A stretch of 64,000 bases of DNA from Shewanella sp. VB17 (GCF_013248905.1 NZ_JABRVS010000001.1:62001-126000), one strand, 5' to 3'; counted from the stretch's first letter, positions 18,396-28,713 are shown. The notes: generated by a model not told the origin, from the letters alone. Made by a program: numbers and translations.

Positions 18396-19035
18396 TTCAA
18401 ATCCATGTCAAATTCAAAGACAAACACTCATGTCAAATTAACAACTAATTATTTATAGTTGACATTTAAATGACTGATGACAATTTAATGTCTGATAACA
18501 ATAATTAATCAAATCGATATAATGCAAAAATACTATTAACCTAAAGATATTAAAAACACATTCACTCGAAAAAAAATAATAAATTAATTAAATAAAAAGC
18601 TAAAAAAGTTACAGCGACAATTTAATGAAAAACTATAATTTTTTAACAAAAAAATAAAAAAAAACCAATTAAACCGTATGCTGGAACATAAAAACAACAC
18701 TAAAAACAATAAGATAAAAACAAAACCTAGTAATTAAAGAAGTGCAAACATACGCATTAAACAACGCAATGTACCCACAAAATGTTAAAAAATAAACAGA
18801 ATCATTACATGGCATATAAAAGATATCAGTAGAAGCTAATACTTTCAATCCATCCTTTAAAATTAAAATATAAATAAAAATTAAAAAACATTTTACTTGC
18901 TGATTCATTAATGTTTTATTGTACCCAACAAGAAGCTCTCATATAAATCACATCAAAAAAACAGACTGATTTAACGCTTAACATATAAACATATAAGCAA
19001 AGATAGATTAACAATTAAATAACACCTGTTACTAA
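18396..19035. promoter_or_regulatory. AT-rich divergent control region between fliM and motY
   Basis: About 640 bases separating the two arms of the lateral flagellar block, very rich in A and T with many A-tracts (for example around 18560-18670). Both arms must be promoted from here. I looked for the sigma-54 GG-N10-GC pattern on both strands near the two starts and did not find a convincing one. A 79-codon frame inside (18669-18908, minus) lacks a ribosome site and is probably spurious. Confidence 0.6.
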
Positions 19036-19977
19036 TTGAAACTTAAAAGGCAGATTAATACATTGAAAAGATCAGTTCGCATAACAATTTGTTCTTTGTT
19101 TATTATTCTTATTAACTCAGAATTGGCCTTAGCCAAGGTTTTTCATTATCAAACAGAATTCGAGCAAGCAAAATGGGATTATTCAGGAGACCGCTACCAA
19201 TGCAAGATCGAGCATAAAGTGAGTGGGTTTGGTCAATTTAAATTAATTGCAGAACCTGGCAGCCCAGTAAAATTACAGCTCATTGCAGATTGGGTAACAT
19301 TCAATAATAAGCAAAGTACCCTTAGCGTACAAGCTCCTTCATGGAAGCGAGATAACCACTCAAATTCAACCCAAACCTTGCTGGTTTGGCATGACAACAT
19401 GGCCAGTAGCCAAAAAGCGATAAATCCATTTATTGAGGGATTAGAACAAGGCGCTTCTTGGCAAGCATCCATTGTGGCGACTGAAGGTGATACATATCTG
19501 GTTGAAACCACGCCCATTGCAACCCAAGCAATCGCTCAGAAATTTAAATTATGCCGTCATAATTTACTCCCTAAACCTTTCTCGTATGTGCGCAGAGTCG
19601 ATTTGCCCTTTAATTCAGGCTCAAGCAAATTACAACTCGCACACGAAGCTGATTTAGAGGCTATAGCACAGTATGTAGCGGTGGATAATTCAATCGTAAA
19701 AATATTGGTCGATGCTCATGCAGATGGAAGCGGTAAGCGTTTAGCGAATCTGGTGATGAGCCAAGAAAGAGCCGATGAAGTCGCTTCACGGTTAATTGAA
19801 TTAGGCATAACAAAAAATATGGTCGAAGTTAGGCACCATGGCGATCGTTCACCTAAGGTGAGCAATAATACTCATGCAGGTCGGCAATTGAATCGAAGAG
19901 TCACCATACGTTTAATTAAGTCACCCATTACAACGCCTGTAAGCCAACAAACTGGAGCACCCCATGAGTCTCTTTGA
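19036..19977 (+). CDS. motY: Lateral flagellar MotY-like stator-associated protein
   Basis: A periplasmic protein with an N-terminal signal sequence (ICSLFIILINSELALA), a MotY-type N-terminal domain (FHYQTEFEQAKWDYSG...), and an OmpA-like peptidoglycan-binding domain from about residue 195 (LPFNSGSSKLQ ... GRQLNRRVTIRL). MotY forms the T-ring that holds stators around sodium- or proton-driven motors in Vibrio and Shewanella. Only TTG starts are available, at 19036 or 19063; the latter has AAAAGG upstream. It overlaps lafK by 14 bases. Confidence 0.88.
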   Translation: MKLKRQINTLKRSVRITICSLFIILINSELALAKVFHYQTEFEQAKWDYSGDRYQCKIEHKVSGFGQFKLIAEPGSPVKLQLIADWVTFNNKQSTLSVQAPSWKRDNHSNSTQTLLVWHDNMASSQKAINPFIEGLEQGASWQASIVATEGDTYLVETTPIATQAIAQKFKLCRHNLLPKPFSYVRRVDLPFNSGSSKLQLAHEADLEAIAQYVAVDNSIVKILVDAHADGSGKRLANLVMSQERADEVASRLIELGITKNMVEVRHHGDRSPKVSNNTHAGRQLNRRVTIRLIKSPITTPVSQQTGAPHESL

Positions 19978-21262
19978 CATTAGGCTTGTTGAAGCTGAAC
20001 TGACACCTGAGAACCGTAAACAGTTACAGGCACAAGATTTTGGATTCTGGCATTCACTAGATAAGCCTTGGCTTACCATAATCAATTTGTCTAATTCTAG
20101 CTGCGCTGAAGCCGCGCTTAAGATGGCTCAATATCCAGGGAAAAACCAAATAGCATTACTTAATCCAGAACAAACTGAACTTGCCAGCTGTGCTATGCAA
20201 CATGGCGCGCAAGATTATCTGCTACTACCGTTGGATATCGAACAACTCGCCTCTTTGTTGCACAGATTACGCCGCTTAGAACAACCAGATACCGAATTTA
20301 TCGTCTCGTCAACCGTCAGTCGACAACTATTAATGTTGGCGCATCGTGCCGCCACGACTGAAGCCAGTATTCTGCTCACTGGCGAAAGCGGCACAGGTAA
20401 AGAGCCTTTAGCACGCTACATTCATCGTAATTCTAACCGCGCAGAACAACCTTTTATTGCGGTCAATTGTGCAGCCATTCCTGAGAGTATTTTAGAATCC
20501 ATTCTATTTGGGCATGTCAAAGGTGCCTTCACTGGTGCATCTTGCGATCAAGCAGGAAAATTTGAGCAAGCCAACGGTGGCACTCTCTTGCTGGATGAAA
20601 TAGGCGAAATGCCGTTTTTATTGCAATCTAAACTACTGCGAGTTTTACAAGAGAGAGAGGTTGAACGTTTAGGTGGTCATAAAACAATCAAACTTAATAT
20701 TCGTATTATTGCTTCAACAAATAAAGATTTGCGCAAAGCAGTCGCAAATGGTGACTTTAGAGAAGACCTCTTTTACCGCCTCGATGTATTACCTCTTAAA
20801 ATCACACCACTGAGAGAACGCAAAGAGGACATCCTCCCTTTAGCCGAGCATTTTTTACAAAAATACAGACATTTATGTGATAACCAATATTGCTACTTCA
20901 GTGGACAAGCTCAACAACATTTACTCTCCCATAGCTGGCCAGGCAATGTCAGAGAATTAGAAAATACTATTCAGCGAGCACTAGTCATGCGTCGAGGTCA
21001 GACAATTCAAGCAGCTGACCTCGGTATAGAAAACAACAGCAACCATTACATCATTAAAGCAGACACGCCAGAAATGGGACTCAAAGCCTCAAAACGACAA
21101 GCGGAATTTCAATACATTTTAGACACCCTAAAACGATTCGGAGGTCACCGTAGCCAAAGCGCAGAATCTCTTGGGATGACGACTCGAGCTCTCAGATACA
21201 AACTAGTACAAATGCGTGAAGAGGGAATAGACATAGAACATGCATTAAATCATGCAGCCTAA
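19964..21262 (+). CDS. lafK: Sigma-54-dependent lateral flagellar activator LafK
   Basis: A 432-residue enhancer-binding protein, the FlrA/FleQ-like master regulator of lateral flagellar genes. Domains: an N-terminal receiver-like region (1-105) without an obvious phospho-accepting Asp, a AAA+ domain with Walker A GESGTGKE (140-147), the sigma-54 contact loop GAFTGA (187-192), and a Fis-type helix-turn-helix at the end (GGHRSQSAESLGMTTRALRY). It is co-transcribed with motY and leads into fliE. Confidence 0.92.
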   Translation: MSLFDIRLVEAELTPENRKQLQAQDFGFWHSLDKPWLTIINLSNSSCAEAALKMAQYPGKNQIALLNPEQTELASCAMQHGAQDYLLLPLDIEQLASLLHRLRRLEQPDTEFIVSSTVSRQLLMLAHRAATTEASILLTGESGTGKEPLARYIHRNSNRAEQPFIAVNCAAIPESILESILFGHVKGAFTGASCDQAGKFEQANGGTLLLDEIGEMPFLLQSKLLRVLQEREVERLGGHKTIKLNIRIIASTNKDLRKAVANGDFREDLFYRLDVLPLKITPLRERKEDILPLAEHFLQKYRHLCDNQYCYFSGQAQQHLLSHSWPGNVRELENTIQRALVMRRGQTIQAADLGIENNSNHYIIKADTPEMGLKASKRQAEFQYILDTLKRFGGHRSQSAESLGMTTRALRYKLVQMREEGIDIEHALNHAA

Positions 21263-21303
21263 AACAAGCACCACAACACATATATTATAGATAGGAAAAC
21301 CAC

Positions 21304-21642
21304 ATGTCAGCTTCAACCTTAGTCAGCCCTCAATCCATGATGGACACGTTAAGCATCCATACAGAGATGGCAAAAGGGACGATAAAAATCACAGCCAACC
21401 CTAAAGATCAGGGCATTCAAGCCCCCTCTTTCACCGAACTGATGGAAAGTAAAGTCGCAGCGGTAAACACAGATCAAAACATCTCTTCAGCCAAAATAAG
21501 ATCCGTAGATATGGGGGAAAGTGATGATTTGGTGGGGGCCATGGTTGCCTCACAAAAAGCAAGCCTCTCTTTCTCAGCAATGATTCAAATCCGTAACCGC
21601 TTAGTTCAGGCATTTGACGAAGTAATGAAAATGCCTCTTTAA
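21304..21642 (+). CDS. fliE: Lateral flagellar basal body protein FliE
   Basis: FliE links the MS ring to the rod. The 112-residue protein ends with the conserved helix ASQKASLSFSAMIQIRNRLV followed by AFDEVMKMPL, which is diagnostic. It lies between lafK and fliF in the standard order, exported through the type III pathway without a cleaved signal. Confidence 0.93.
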   Translation: MSASTLVSPQSMMDTLSIHTEMAKGTIKITANPKDQGIQAPSFTELMESKVAAVNTDQNISSAKIRSVDMGESDDLVGAMVASQKASLSFSAMIQIRNRLVQAFDEVMKMPL

Positions 21643-21711
21643 ATAAGGCATCCCGTTAAACCAACTCAGCACTAGCAGAAAATCAACGTCTTCTGTAAGG
21701 AAAAATATTCA

Positions 21712-23433
21712 ATGTCTACAACTCTTGCTCAACCGAGTCAAACCATTACTGACGCTAGTAATAAAGGTGAAATGCTCTCCTCTATGAAAGCTAAATGGCA
21801 TGACTTCAACCGTGGAGATCGTCAAGTATTACTGCTAGCAATCCTCGCCAGTGTGGTTGCCTGCGTTATCGTCCTACTACTCTGGACTGCCAGCCAAGGA
21901 TATCGTCCACTCTACGGACATCAAGAGCAGGTTGAAACAGCGCTGATCATTGAAGTACTCGAAGCTGAAGGCATCGCTTACCGTCTCGACGCGACAAGTG
22001 GCTTGGTATTGGTCGCTGAAGATAAATTAGGTAAGGCAAGAATGTTACTGGCCGCTAAAGGTGTTAAGGCCAAGGTACCTTCAGGCATGGAGTCACTGGA
22101 TAACAGTGGCATTGGTACCAGTCAATTTATGGAGCAGGCAAAATATCGCCATGGGCTAGAGGGTGAGTTAGCCCGAACCATCATGGCATTAAAAGCTGTG
22201 CGCACTGCCAGAGTTCATCTGGCTATACCTAAGAGAACCTTGTTTATCAGGCAACAACCTGAACTCCCTTCAGCATCTGTGATGTTAGATCTCTATGCTG
22301 GGGCAAATTTGCAGCTCAGTCAGGTTGAGGCTGTTGTGAACTTAGTCTCTGGCAGCATAAGCGGCATGACACCTGAACGGGTTCAAGTGGTCGATCAAGA
22401 AGGTAATCACCTCAGCTCTGGGATGGCCAGTAATCAAGATATAACCCAAGCAAGAGATAAGCAGCTGAAATATACTCAAGACCTAGAGCAAGGCTTAATA
22501 GATCGAGCATCTAGTATGCTAGCCCCCGTGCTAGGGCAAGAAAATTATCAAGTTCAGATCGCCGCTCAAGTAAACTTTAACCAAGTAGAAGAAACACGAG
22601 AGTCATTAGATCCACAATCTGTCGTCATCCAAGAACAACAGAGTATCAATGATACCGACAACACCCTTGCAATGGGGATCCCCGGCGCTCTCACCAACAA
22701 AGCCCCCAAGGCTAATAAAAATAAAAAAGAGAACTCTAGCCGTAACCTCAATAAACAAGAAAGTCGTCAATTTGATGTAGGACGTTCGGTCACCCATACT
22801 CGCTACCAACAGATGCAACTTGAAAATCTCTCAGTTTCTGTCCTACTAAACAGCCAGGCGGGAGGAGAAAATGGCTGGAATGAAACCCAACTGACACAAC
22901 TGGGCACCATGGTTCAAGATGCAATTGGCTTTTCCGCAGAACGTGGCGATCAATTCAGTATCAATAGTTTCGAATTCGCACAAGTTCAGATAGCCCAATT
23001 TGAACCTATGCCATGGTGGCAAGCTGAAGGTTATCAGGCTTATCTCAGATACTTCATCGGTGCTATTTTAGGTTTCGGTCTTATCTTTTTCGTACTTAGG
23101 CCTTTAGTTTCTCACTTGACACGTACCGCCGAACACAGCTTAAAAGAAGAGAACAACGAAATACCTGTGATACTCGATCCTCCACCAGCAGCAAGTATTA
23201 CCAGTAATGATCAATTTGGTGACGCTCAAGCACTGGCAGATCAACTTATGGGACTGGATCAAAACAAAATGAGTAGCGACTGGGTGGCTAATCAAAGCTT
23301 ACCGGCGTCTAGCTCACCACTCACAGTGAAGATGGAACATCTGAGTTTGCTGGCAAATCAGGAACCCGCTCGCGTCGCTGAAGTGATTGCTCACTGGATA
23401 GGTGATAACGACAATGGGCAATTAAGTAGGTAG
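21712..23433 (+). CDS. fliF: Lateral flagellar MS-ring protein FliF
   Basis: A 573-residue inner-membrane ring protein. It has a first membrane segment at about 39-62, the ring-building motif region (LVLVAEDKLGKARMLLAAKG and YRHGLEGELARTIMALKAV), a variable middle rich in Asn and Lys, a second membrane segment near 445-465, and a C-terminal tail for FliG. Its size and domain order are normal. Translation starts 69 bases after fliE. Confidence 0.95.
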   Translation: MSTTLAQPSQTITDASNKGEMLSSMKAKWHDFNRGDRQVLLLAILASVVACVIVLLLWTASQGYRPLYGHQEQVETALIIEVLEAEGIAYRLDATSGLVLVAEDKLGKARMLLAAKGVKAKVPSGMESLDNSGIGTSQFMEQAKYRHGLEGELARTIMALKAVRTARVHLAIPKRTLFIRQQPELPSASVMLDLYAGANLQLSQVEAVVNLVSGSISGMTPERVQVVDQEGNHLSSGMASNQDITQARDKQLKYTQDLEQGLIDRASSMLAPVLGQENYQVQIAAQVNFNQVEETRESLDPQSVVIQEQQSINDTDNTLAMGIPGALTNKAPKANKNKKENSSRNLNKQESRQFDVGRSVTHTRYQQMQLENLSVSVLLNSQAGGENGWNETQLTQLGTMVQDAIGFSAERGDQFSINSFEFAQVQIAQFEPMPWWQAEGYQAYLRYFIGAILGFGLIFFVLRPLVSHLTRTAEHSLKEENNEIPVILDPPPAASITSNDQFGDAQALADQLMGLDQNKMSSDWVANQSLPASSSPLTVKMEHLSLLANQEPARVAEVIAHWIGDNDNGQLSR

Positions 23434-23441
23434 TCAATCTA

Positions 23442-24455
23442 ATGAACAAGAGTAAACTCGGAATAAAAATGGATAATTTAGAGCAAGCGGCCATGCTGCT
23501 ACTGAGCATGGGTGAAAAGGGCGCGGCACAAGTTATGTCGCATCTGGACAGAAATGATGTTCAACATTTAAGCCACAAAATGGCACGCTTATCCAGCATC
23601 ACACAACATGAAGCTGAAGCCGTACTCGGCCGCTTTTTTATGGGGTATCAGGAACAGTCTGGTATCGCGCGCGCCTCTCGTTCATATCTGCAAAAGACAT
23701 TAGATATGGCCCTTGGTGATCGCGTAGCAAAGAGCCTGATTGATAGTATCTACGGTGATGAAATTAAGACCTTGGTGAAACGACTAGAGTGGGTCGACCC
23801 TCAGTTACTGGCGAGAGAAATCACCCATGAACATAGCCAACTGCAAGCTGTACTCTTGGGGCTATTATCGGCTGAAAGTGCGGCCCAAGTACTACAAAGC
23901 TTACCTCCCGAAGGACAAGATGAAGTACTGGTTCGCATAGCCCAACTCGGTGAACTAGACCGAGATGTCGTCGATGAACTAAAACAACTCGTTGAACGTT
24001 GTATGTTAATTGCAATGGAGAAAAGTCACACTCAAGTATCTGGTATTCGCCAAGTAGCCGACATACTTAATCGATTCGAAGGCGATCGGGAGCAGTTGAT
24101 GGACATGATCAAACTCCATGACCGTAAACTCGCCAGCGATGTAGCAGACAACATGTTCGATTTCATCATCCTAGGTAGACAAAAACCAGAAATTCTGCAG
24201 GAAGTGTTAGAACTTGTACCACCAGAAATGTTAGCCCTCGCACTAAAAGGAATAGACTCTGAGTTAAAGTCAACTTTATTAGGCGCCCTACCTAAACGTA
24301 TGTCATCGGCGATTGAAACTCAAGTTGAAGCCATAGGTTCTGTCCCTCTCAGTCAGGCTATTACCGCCCGTAGAGAAGTCATGGCGCTCGCCAAAAAGAT
24401 GATGATCGATGGTGACATTGAATTGCAACTTTTTGAAGAGCAAGTCGTCGAGTAA
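23442..24455 (+). CDS. fliG: Lateral flagellar motor switch protein FliG
   Basis: The torque-generating C-ring protein, 337 residues if it starts at 23442. The ATG at 23469 (MDNLEQAAMLLLSMGEKGAA) matches the usual FliG N-terminus better and is an alternative start. The C-terminal domain has charged residues in the torque helix (ILGRQKPEILQEVLELVPPE ... GALPKRMSSAIETQVE). It begins 8 bases after fliF. Confidence 0.94.
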   Translation: MNKSKLGIKMDNLEQAAMLLLSMGEKGAAQVMSHLDRNDVQHLSHKMARLSSITQHEAEAVLGRFFMGYQEQSGIARASRSYLQKTLDMALGDRVAKSLIDSIYGDEIKTLVKRLEWVDPQLLAREITHEHSQLQAVLLGLLSAESAAQVLQSLPPEGQDEVLVRIAQLGELDRDVVDELKQLVERCMLIAMEKSHTQVSGIRQVADILNRFEGDREQLMDMIKLHDRKLASDVADNMFDFIILGRQKPEILQEVLELVPPEMLALALKGIDSELKSTLLGALPKRMSSAIETQVEAIGSVPLSQAITARREVMALAKKMMIDGDIELQLFEEQVVE

Positions 24456-24561
24456 TGCCTGATGAAACCGCAAACATAAAAAATAACAATACGGACCAAA
24501 CAAAAAATAATGTCCGGTGCCCATATAAAACAAAAACAATCTGCAAACAGGTGGCAGGGTA

Positions 24562-25320
24562 ATGATAATGAATAACGACAATACTGACTCAAAATGGCGC
24601 CTACAAGGAGGGCTACCTCACCGCCACAGATACTCCCCGTTGATCCCAGTCGATTCAACTGAAGGTGAGCAAAAATCCCAATGGCAAGACTATCAGCAAG
24701 CCTTCGACACTGGCTATAAAGAGGGGATATCTAAAGGCCATGAAGATGGCTTTAATTCAGGATCTGAAGAAGGGCAGCGATCTGGTCATGCCAGCGGCTT
24801 TAACCAAGGTCGTATAGAAGGGCAACTCAAAGGAAAAGAAGCAATCGATGAGCAACTCAACCAGCTTCTCGTCCCTATTGATGCGTTAAAATCGCTTCTT
24901 GAAGAGGGGCATAATCAACAAATATTACAGCAGCAGGCTACAATACTTGAACTAATACGTCGCGTTTCTCAGCAGGTCATCCGCTGTGAACTAACCCTAC
25001 AGCCTCAGCAGATCCTCTCTTTAATAGAGGAAACGATGGAGGCACTGCCAGATACCACTTCAGAGATGAAAATTCATCTTGAACCTAATGCCGTACATAA
25101 ACTAAAAGAACTGGCTTCAGAAAAAGTTAAGCATTGGACCTTAGTGGCAGACCCTTCTATATCCCCAGGCGGTTGCCGTATTCTCAGTGACAAATCCGAT
25201 GCCGATGCGTCTGTAGAAACTAGGCTCGATGCCTGCATGGATCAAGTGGCAATAAGACTAGAGCAAAACGGAGAAGAACCGTTACAGCAAACAACTGAGT
25301 CAAGTGCCGATGTTAAATAG
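24562..25320 (+). CDS. fliH: Lateral flagellar export stator FliH
   Basis: The peripheral stalk/negative regulator of the export ATPase, 252 residues. Residues about 50-95 contain a run of GxxxG repeats (YKEGISKGHEDGFNSGSEEG and on), the hallmark of FliH's helical neck. The C-terminal half is the FliI-binding domain. The last 17 bases overlap fliI. Confidence 0.92.
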   Translation: MIMNNDNTDSKWRLQGGLPHRHRYSPLIPVDSTEGEQKSQWQDYQQAFDTGYKEGISKGHEDGFNSGSEEGQRSGHASGFNQGRIEGQLKGKEAIDEQLNQLLVPIDALKSLLEEGHNQQILQQQATILELIRRVSQQVIRCELTLQPQQILSLIEETMEALPDTTSEMKIHLEPNAVHKLKELASEKVKHWTLVADPSISPGGCRILSDKSDADASVETRLDACMDQVAIRLEQNGEEPLQQTTESSADVK

Positions 25321-26668
25321 CACTACGTCCACCAAAAACTCAGCGAATGATCGATTAAATTGGCCACAAGTACCAGTGGCACAGCTTTATGGCCGCTTAA
25401 CACGAGTTAATGGTCTATTACTCGAAGCAATAGGCTGTCAGCTTGGTATGGGAGATCGTTGCCACATCCAATGCAGGGATGGCCGAAAAATCGAAGCCGA
25501 AGTGGTGGGTTTTAATAAAGAAACACTCTGCTTAATGCCCATGGAAAACACTTCAGGTTTAATGCCTGGCTCCCGTGTGATCCCCCTCAATGGCCAAGTT
25601 CAAATTCCTGTGGGCGATGGGTTATTAGGTCGAGTACTTGATGGGTTAGGCCAACCTTTAGATAATTTAGGTTGCCTGACTAATATTAGCCGCCAACCGA
25701 TTGCTAACCACAGTATAAATCCCTTATTACGTAAACCCATAGAAAAACCTTTAGATGTCGGTATTCGCGCAATTAATGCCCTACTGCCTATCGGTCGTGG
25801 TCAACGGCTAGGACTCTTTGCCGGATCTGGGGTGGGCAAAAGCGTACTATTAGGCATGATGACTCGCTTTACCGAAGCTGATGTGGTTATTGTTGGCTTA
25901 ATTGGTGAGCGTGGTCGTGAAGTGCGGGAATTTATCGATCACTCTTTAGGTAAAGAAGGCCAAAAACGTGCTGTCGTCATCGCAGCACCAGCAGATACCA
26001 CTCCCTTAATGAGAATGCGTGCCATGCGACTTTGCCATCACATGGCTGCCGCCTTTCGAGATCAAGGCAAACACGTGCTGCTGCTGGTAGATTCACTCAC
26101 CCGTTATGCTCAAGCACAGCGTGAAATAGCCCTCAGCTTAGGCGAGCCACCAGCCACAAAAGGCTACCCACCTTCCGCCTTCGCTCAGCTGCCCAGTCTA
26201 GTAGAACTTGCTGGTAATGGACAACATCCAGAAGGGACATTAACCGCCTTCTATACCGTCTTAACTGAGGGAGATGATCAACAAGATCCGATTGCTGATG
26301 CAGCCAGAGCGATCTTAGATGGTCACTTGGTGTTAAGTCGTCAACTAGCCGAACAGGGTCATTTTCCGGCCATTGACATCTCAGCTTCAGTCAGTCGACT
26401 GGCAACCCAAGTCGCCAAGAAAGATCAATTACAGCAAGGCCAACGGTTCAGACACCTTAATAGTCGTTACAACGAAGTACGTGAATTGCTGCCTTTAGGT
26501 GGTTATCAGGCTGGACACGACCCACAAATGGATCTGGCAGTAGCAAGTTACCCTATGATGGCGAGCTTTCTTAAGCAGGACACTTCGCAAAAATTCGATT
26601 TAGCCGAGAGCCTGCAAACATTAGCTGAACTCACTGACTATTTCGATGATCCCCATTCCCAAGGATAA
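25304..26668 (+). CDS. fliI: Lateral flagellar export ATPase FliI
   Basis: A 454-residue F1-beta-like ATPase energising export. Walker A is GSGVGKS at residues 174-180 and Walker B lies in HVLLLVDSLTRYAQAQREIA. The conserved GEPPATKGYPPSAFAQLPSL segment is present. It is related to, but clearly distinct from, the injectisome ATPase YscN at 58624 in this window. Confidence 0.96.
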   Translation: MPMLNSTTSTKNSANDRLNWPQVPVAQLYGRLTRVNGLLLEAIGCQLGMGDRCHIQCRDGRKIEAEVVGFNKETLCLMPMENTSGLMPGSRVIPLNGQVQIPVGDGLLGRVLDGLGQPLDNLGCLTNISRQPIANHSINPLLRKPIEKPLDVGIRAINALLPIGRGQRLGLFAGSGVGKSVLLGMMTRFTEADVVIVGLIGERGREVREFIDHSLGKEGQKRAVVIAAPADTTPLMRMRAMRLCHHMAAAFRDQGKHVLLLVDSLTRYAQAQREIALSLGEPPATKGYPPSAFAQLPSLVELAGNGQHPEGTLTAFYTVLTEGDDQQDPIADAARAILDGHLVLSRQLAEQGHFPAIDISASVSRLATQVAKKDQLQQGQRFRHLNSRYNEVRELLPLGGYQAGHDPQMDLAVASYPMMASFLKQDTSQKFDLAESLQTLAELTDYFDDPHSQG

Positions 26669-26673
26669 ATGAG

Positions 26674-27093
26674 ATGAAGCAACTATTACAGCTTTGCCAA
26701 CAAGAAGAAAAAAAACTCTCTCAACTCGGCAAGCAGCGCAGTGACACTCAGCAACGTATCGACCAAATCACGCAGCAAAAACGGGCGTTAGCAGAGATGT
26801 CAAAAGAGTATCAAGCTTACTCACCACAGCAAGCTAATTCATTGCTGCTGCAAAATAATATCAATATGCAACTGGCCTTAACGCCAATGCAAACCCAGTT
26901 AACCAGACAACAAATACTGCTGCAACAAGAACACCAAAGAATGGATGGTCTATGGCGTAAACAGCTAGGAAGACAGCAAGGCATAAAACATTTCTGTCAG
27001 AAACGTCATCAAGCACAACTGGACGCCAAAGCTGTTCAAGAACAAAAGCAACTTGATGATCTTGCTGGACGTTATCAAGTATCTTACAGCTAA
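26674..27093 (+). CDS. fliJ: Lateral flagellar export chaperone FliJ
   Basis: A 139-residue, almost wholly coiled-coil protein rich in Gln and Lys, placed right after fliI as usual. FliJ inserts into the FliI hexamer like the gamma subunit of F1 and couples it to FlhA. The sequence is weakly conserved, so the call depends on the coiled coil and the position. It ends the rightward arm; fliK and later genes are not present. Confidence 0.85.
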   Translation: MKQLLQLCQQEEKKLSQLGKQRSDTQQRIDQITQQKRALAEMSKEYQAYSPQQANSLLLQNNINMQLALTPMQTQLTRQQILLQQEHQRMDGLWRKQLGRQQGIKHFCQKRHQAQLDAKAVQEQKQLDDLAGRYQVSYS

Positions 27094-27104
27094 CATGACT
27101 GAGA

Positions 27105-27120
27105 CTTGTTAGATAACAAG
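27105..27120. repeat. Palindrome CTTGTTAGATAACAAG, right of fliJ
   Basis: A 16-base sequence with 7-base inverted arms and a 2-base centre, between the ends of fliJ and the GH3 gene. It is 15/16 identical to the sequence at 28929-28944 beyond the other side of GH3. No T-run follows, so it is a poor terminator. Confidence 0.6.
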
Positions 27121-27165
27121 CCTTAGATATTGACACAACTTGGTTCACTGGGTAGCGACTAAAAA

Positions 27166-28713
27166 CTACCCTGCCTTAGCGATATCTTCAGCTTTAACTT
27201 CGGAGGATGTTAAACCAGCTTGATGTAGTAAAAAATCAGCAATATTACGATCATTGGTAACCCTTGGGATCTTTTGCTGACTGTCTACTTTTCCCTTAAG
27301 CTTAACAAGGTAATGATAAAATGAACGCTCTGGAAGGCGTGTCACTACGGGCATATCCAATTCACCTTTCGTGCGGAAATCTTGATAGAATGCACACGAT
27401 AACATAAGTTTTTTATCTAATTCTGCAGCCAAAAAAGGCAAGTTTATAATTTCATTGTCCGGTAGTTCGATCAGCCATTGATGATAAAATCGGCCACTGT
27501 CTTCATCAATTACGCTAGGCGCGACAGTAAACTCATGAATCGTAATATTCAAATCAGTCACCACCTCGCTCATCACTATTTCAACGTGTTCACTTCGAAT
27601 ATGCTCACCCATAATATTTAACTCATGCTGCATACGGCCACGAACGAGAATACGATAGGGGTTAATTGAAGTAAACCTAACCATATCTCCGACACAATAT
27701 CGATATAATCCTGAAAAAGTTGAGATTAACATAATGTAATCTTGCCCGATCACAACATCTTTTAAAGGAAGACATAATGGCTCATCTGTATTAAATTCAT
27801 CAACTGGTATAAATTCAAAAAAAACGTTATTGTGGCTGTCAATCAACATGCCTTCCTCTGCTAAATCTTGCAATGCAAAAAATGCCTCAGAAGAACCATA
27901 AAACTCTCGAACATTAACCTTATGGCCAAGCATTCTTTCTATCGCAGGTAAATAGGGTTTGCAGCTAGTACCAGAAGAATAAAATGTATTCAGATTAGGA
28001 AAAATATGATGTAAATTATCAGAACCAGACACTTTCTGGCAAGTTTGAAGAAGTACTACAACCCAAGAGGGGAACCCCACTATCACGCGTATATCATTAG
28101 CATTAATCGCCTCCTCGGCAATACGCAACATCATCTCCTCATAATTAGGTATATCCAAAGTTTCCTTCGCTGGAACCACCCCTCTAAACAACCATTCAGG
28201 TAACAGTTTACGGCTCAATCCTGACAACCTACCAATTGGGAATCCATTCATTAACTCTGTCGTACAAGATCCCGTCAAGACGATACTATTTGCACTAGAT
28301 AAGAATTTTTGATGACTTAATAATGGATATAAATGTGCTATTTGAACTGAACCTAAGAGCTGATTACTTTTACTCTCTCTCGTGACAGGTACATATTTTA
28401 TGTCACCCGTCGTTCCTGATGTGCAAGCAAAATAATGTGGTTTTTGGGGCCAAAGTACATCTGGCTCACCTTCAACAACCCTTTTCATATAAGGAGCAAT
28501 TGTTTCATTGGTTTGCATAGGCACCAATGATTGGAAATCTTTTATACTAGTGATATTTGAAAATCGATGCTTTTTGCCAAACTGAGTTTTTTTGCCTAAT
28601 TCAATCAACTTGTGAAAAATATTCTCTTGGCTGGTAATAGGATCATTGATCAACTTTTTATATTTTCGTTTAATTTGCCAATACCTAATTACATGGATGA
28701 AATTCATTACCAA
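27166..28713 (-). CDS. GH3-family acyl-adenylating enzyme
   Basis: A 515-residue member of the GH3 auxin-responsive family, known in plants for joining amino acids to auxin or jasmonate through an acyl-adenylate. ATP-binding signatures are present: TSGTTGD at 98-104, YGSSE at 272-276 and GLYRYCVGDMVRF at about 335-347. Bacterial homologues are scattered and mostly uncharacterised; the substrates are unknown. It is a single gene, convergent with fliJ and unrelated to flagella by function. The start is either 28713 or the ATG two codons in. Confidence 0.85.
   Translation of the reverse strand: MVMNFIHVIRYWQIKRKYKKLINDPITSQENIFHKLIELGKKTQFGKKHRFSNITSIKDFQSLVPMQTNETIAPYMKRVVEGEPDVLWPQKPHYFACTSGTTGDIKYVPVTRESKSNQLLGSVQIAHLYPLLSHQKFLSSANSIVLTGSCTTELMNGFPIGRLSGLSRKLLPEWLFRGVVPAKETLDIPNYEEMMLRIAEEAINANDIRVIVGFPSWVVVLLQTCQKVSGSDNLHHIFPNLNTFYSSGTSCKPYLPAIERMLGHKVNVREFYGSSEAFFALQDLAEEGMLIDSHNNVFFEFIPVDEFNTDEPLCLPLKDVVIGQDYIMLISTFSGLYRYCVGDMVRFTSINPYRILVRGRMQHELNIMGEHIRSEHVEIVMSEVVTDLNITIHEFTVAPSVIDEDSGRFYHQWLIELPDNEIINLPFLAAELDKKLMLSCAFYQDFRTKGELDMPVVTRLPERSFYHYLVKLKGKVDSQQKIPRVTNDRNIADFLLHQAGLTSSEVKAEDIAKAG

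Noticed and set aside
18669..18908. Open frame of 79 codons between fliM and motY
   Set aside because: No ribosome binding site, very AT-rich and hydrophobic by composition, and inside the region that must hold the divergent promoters.
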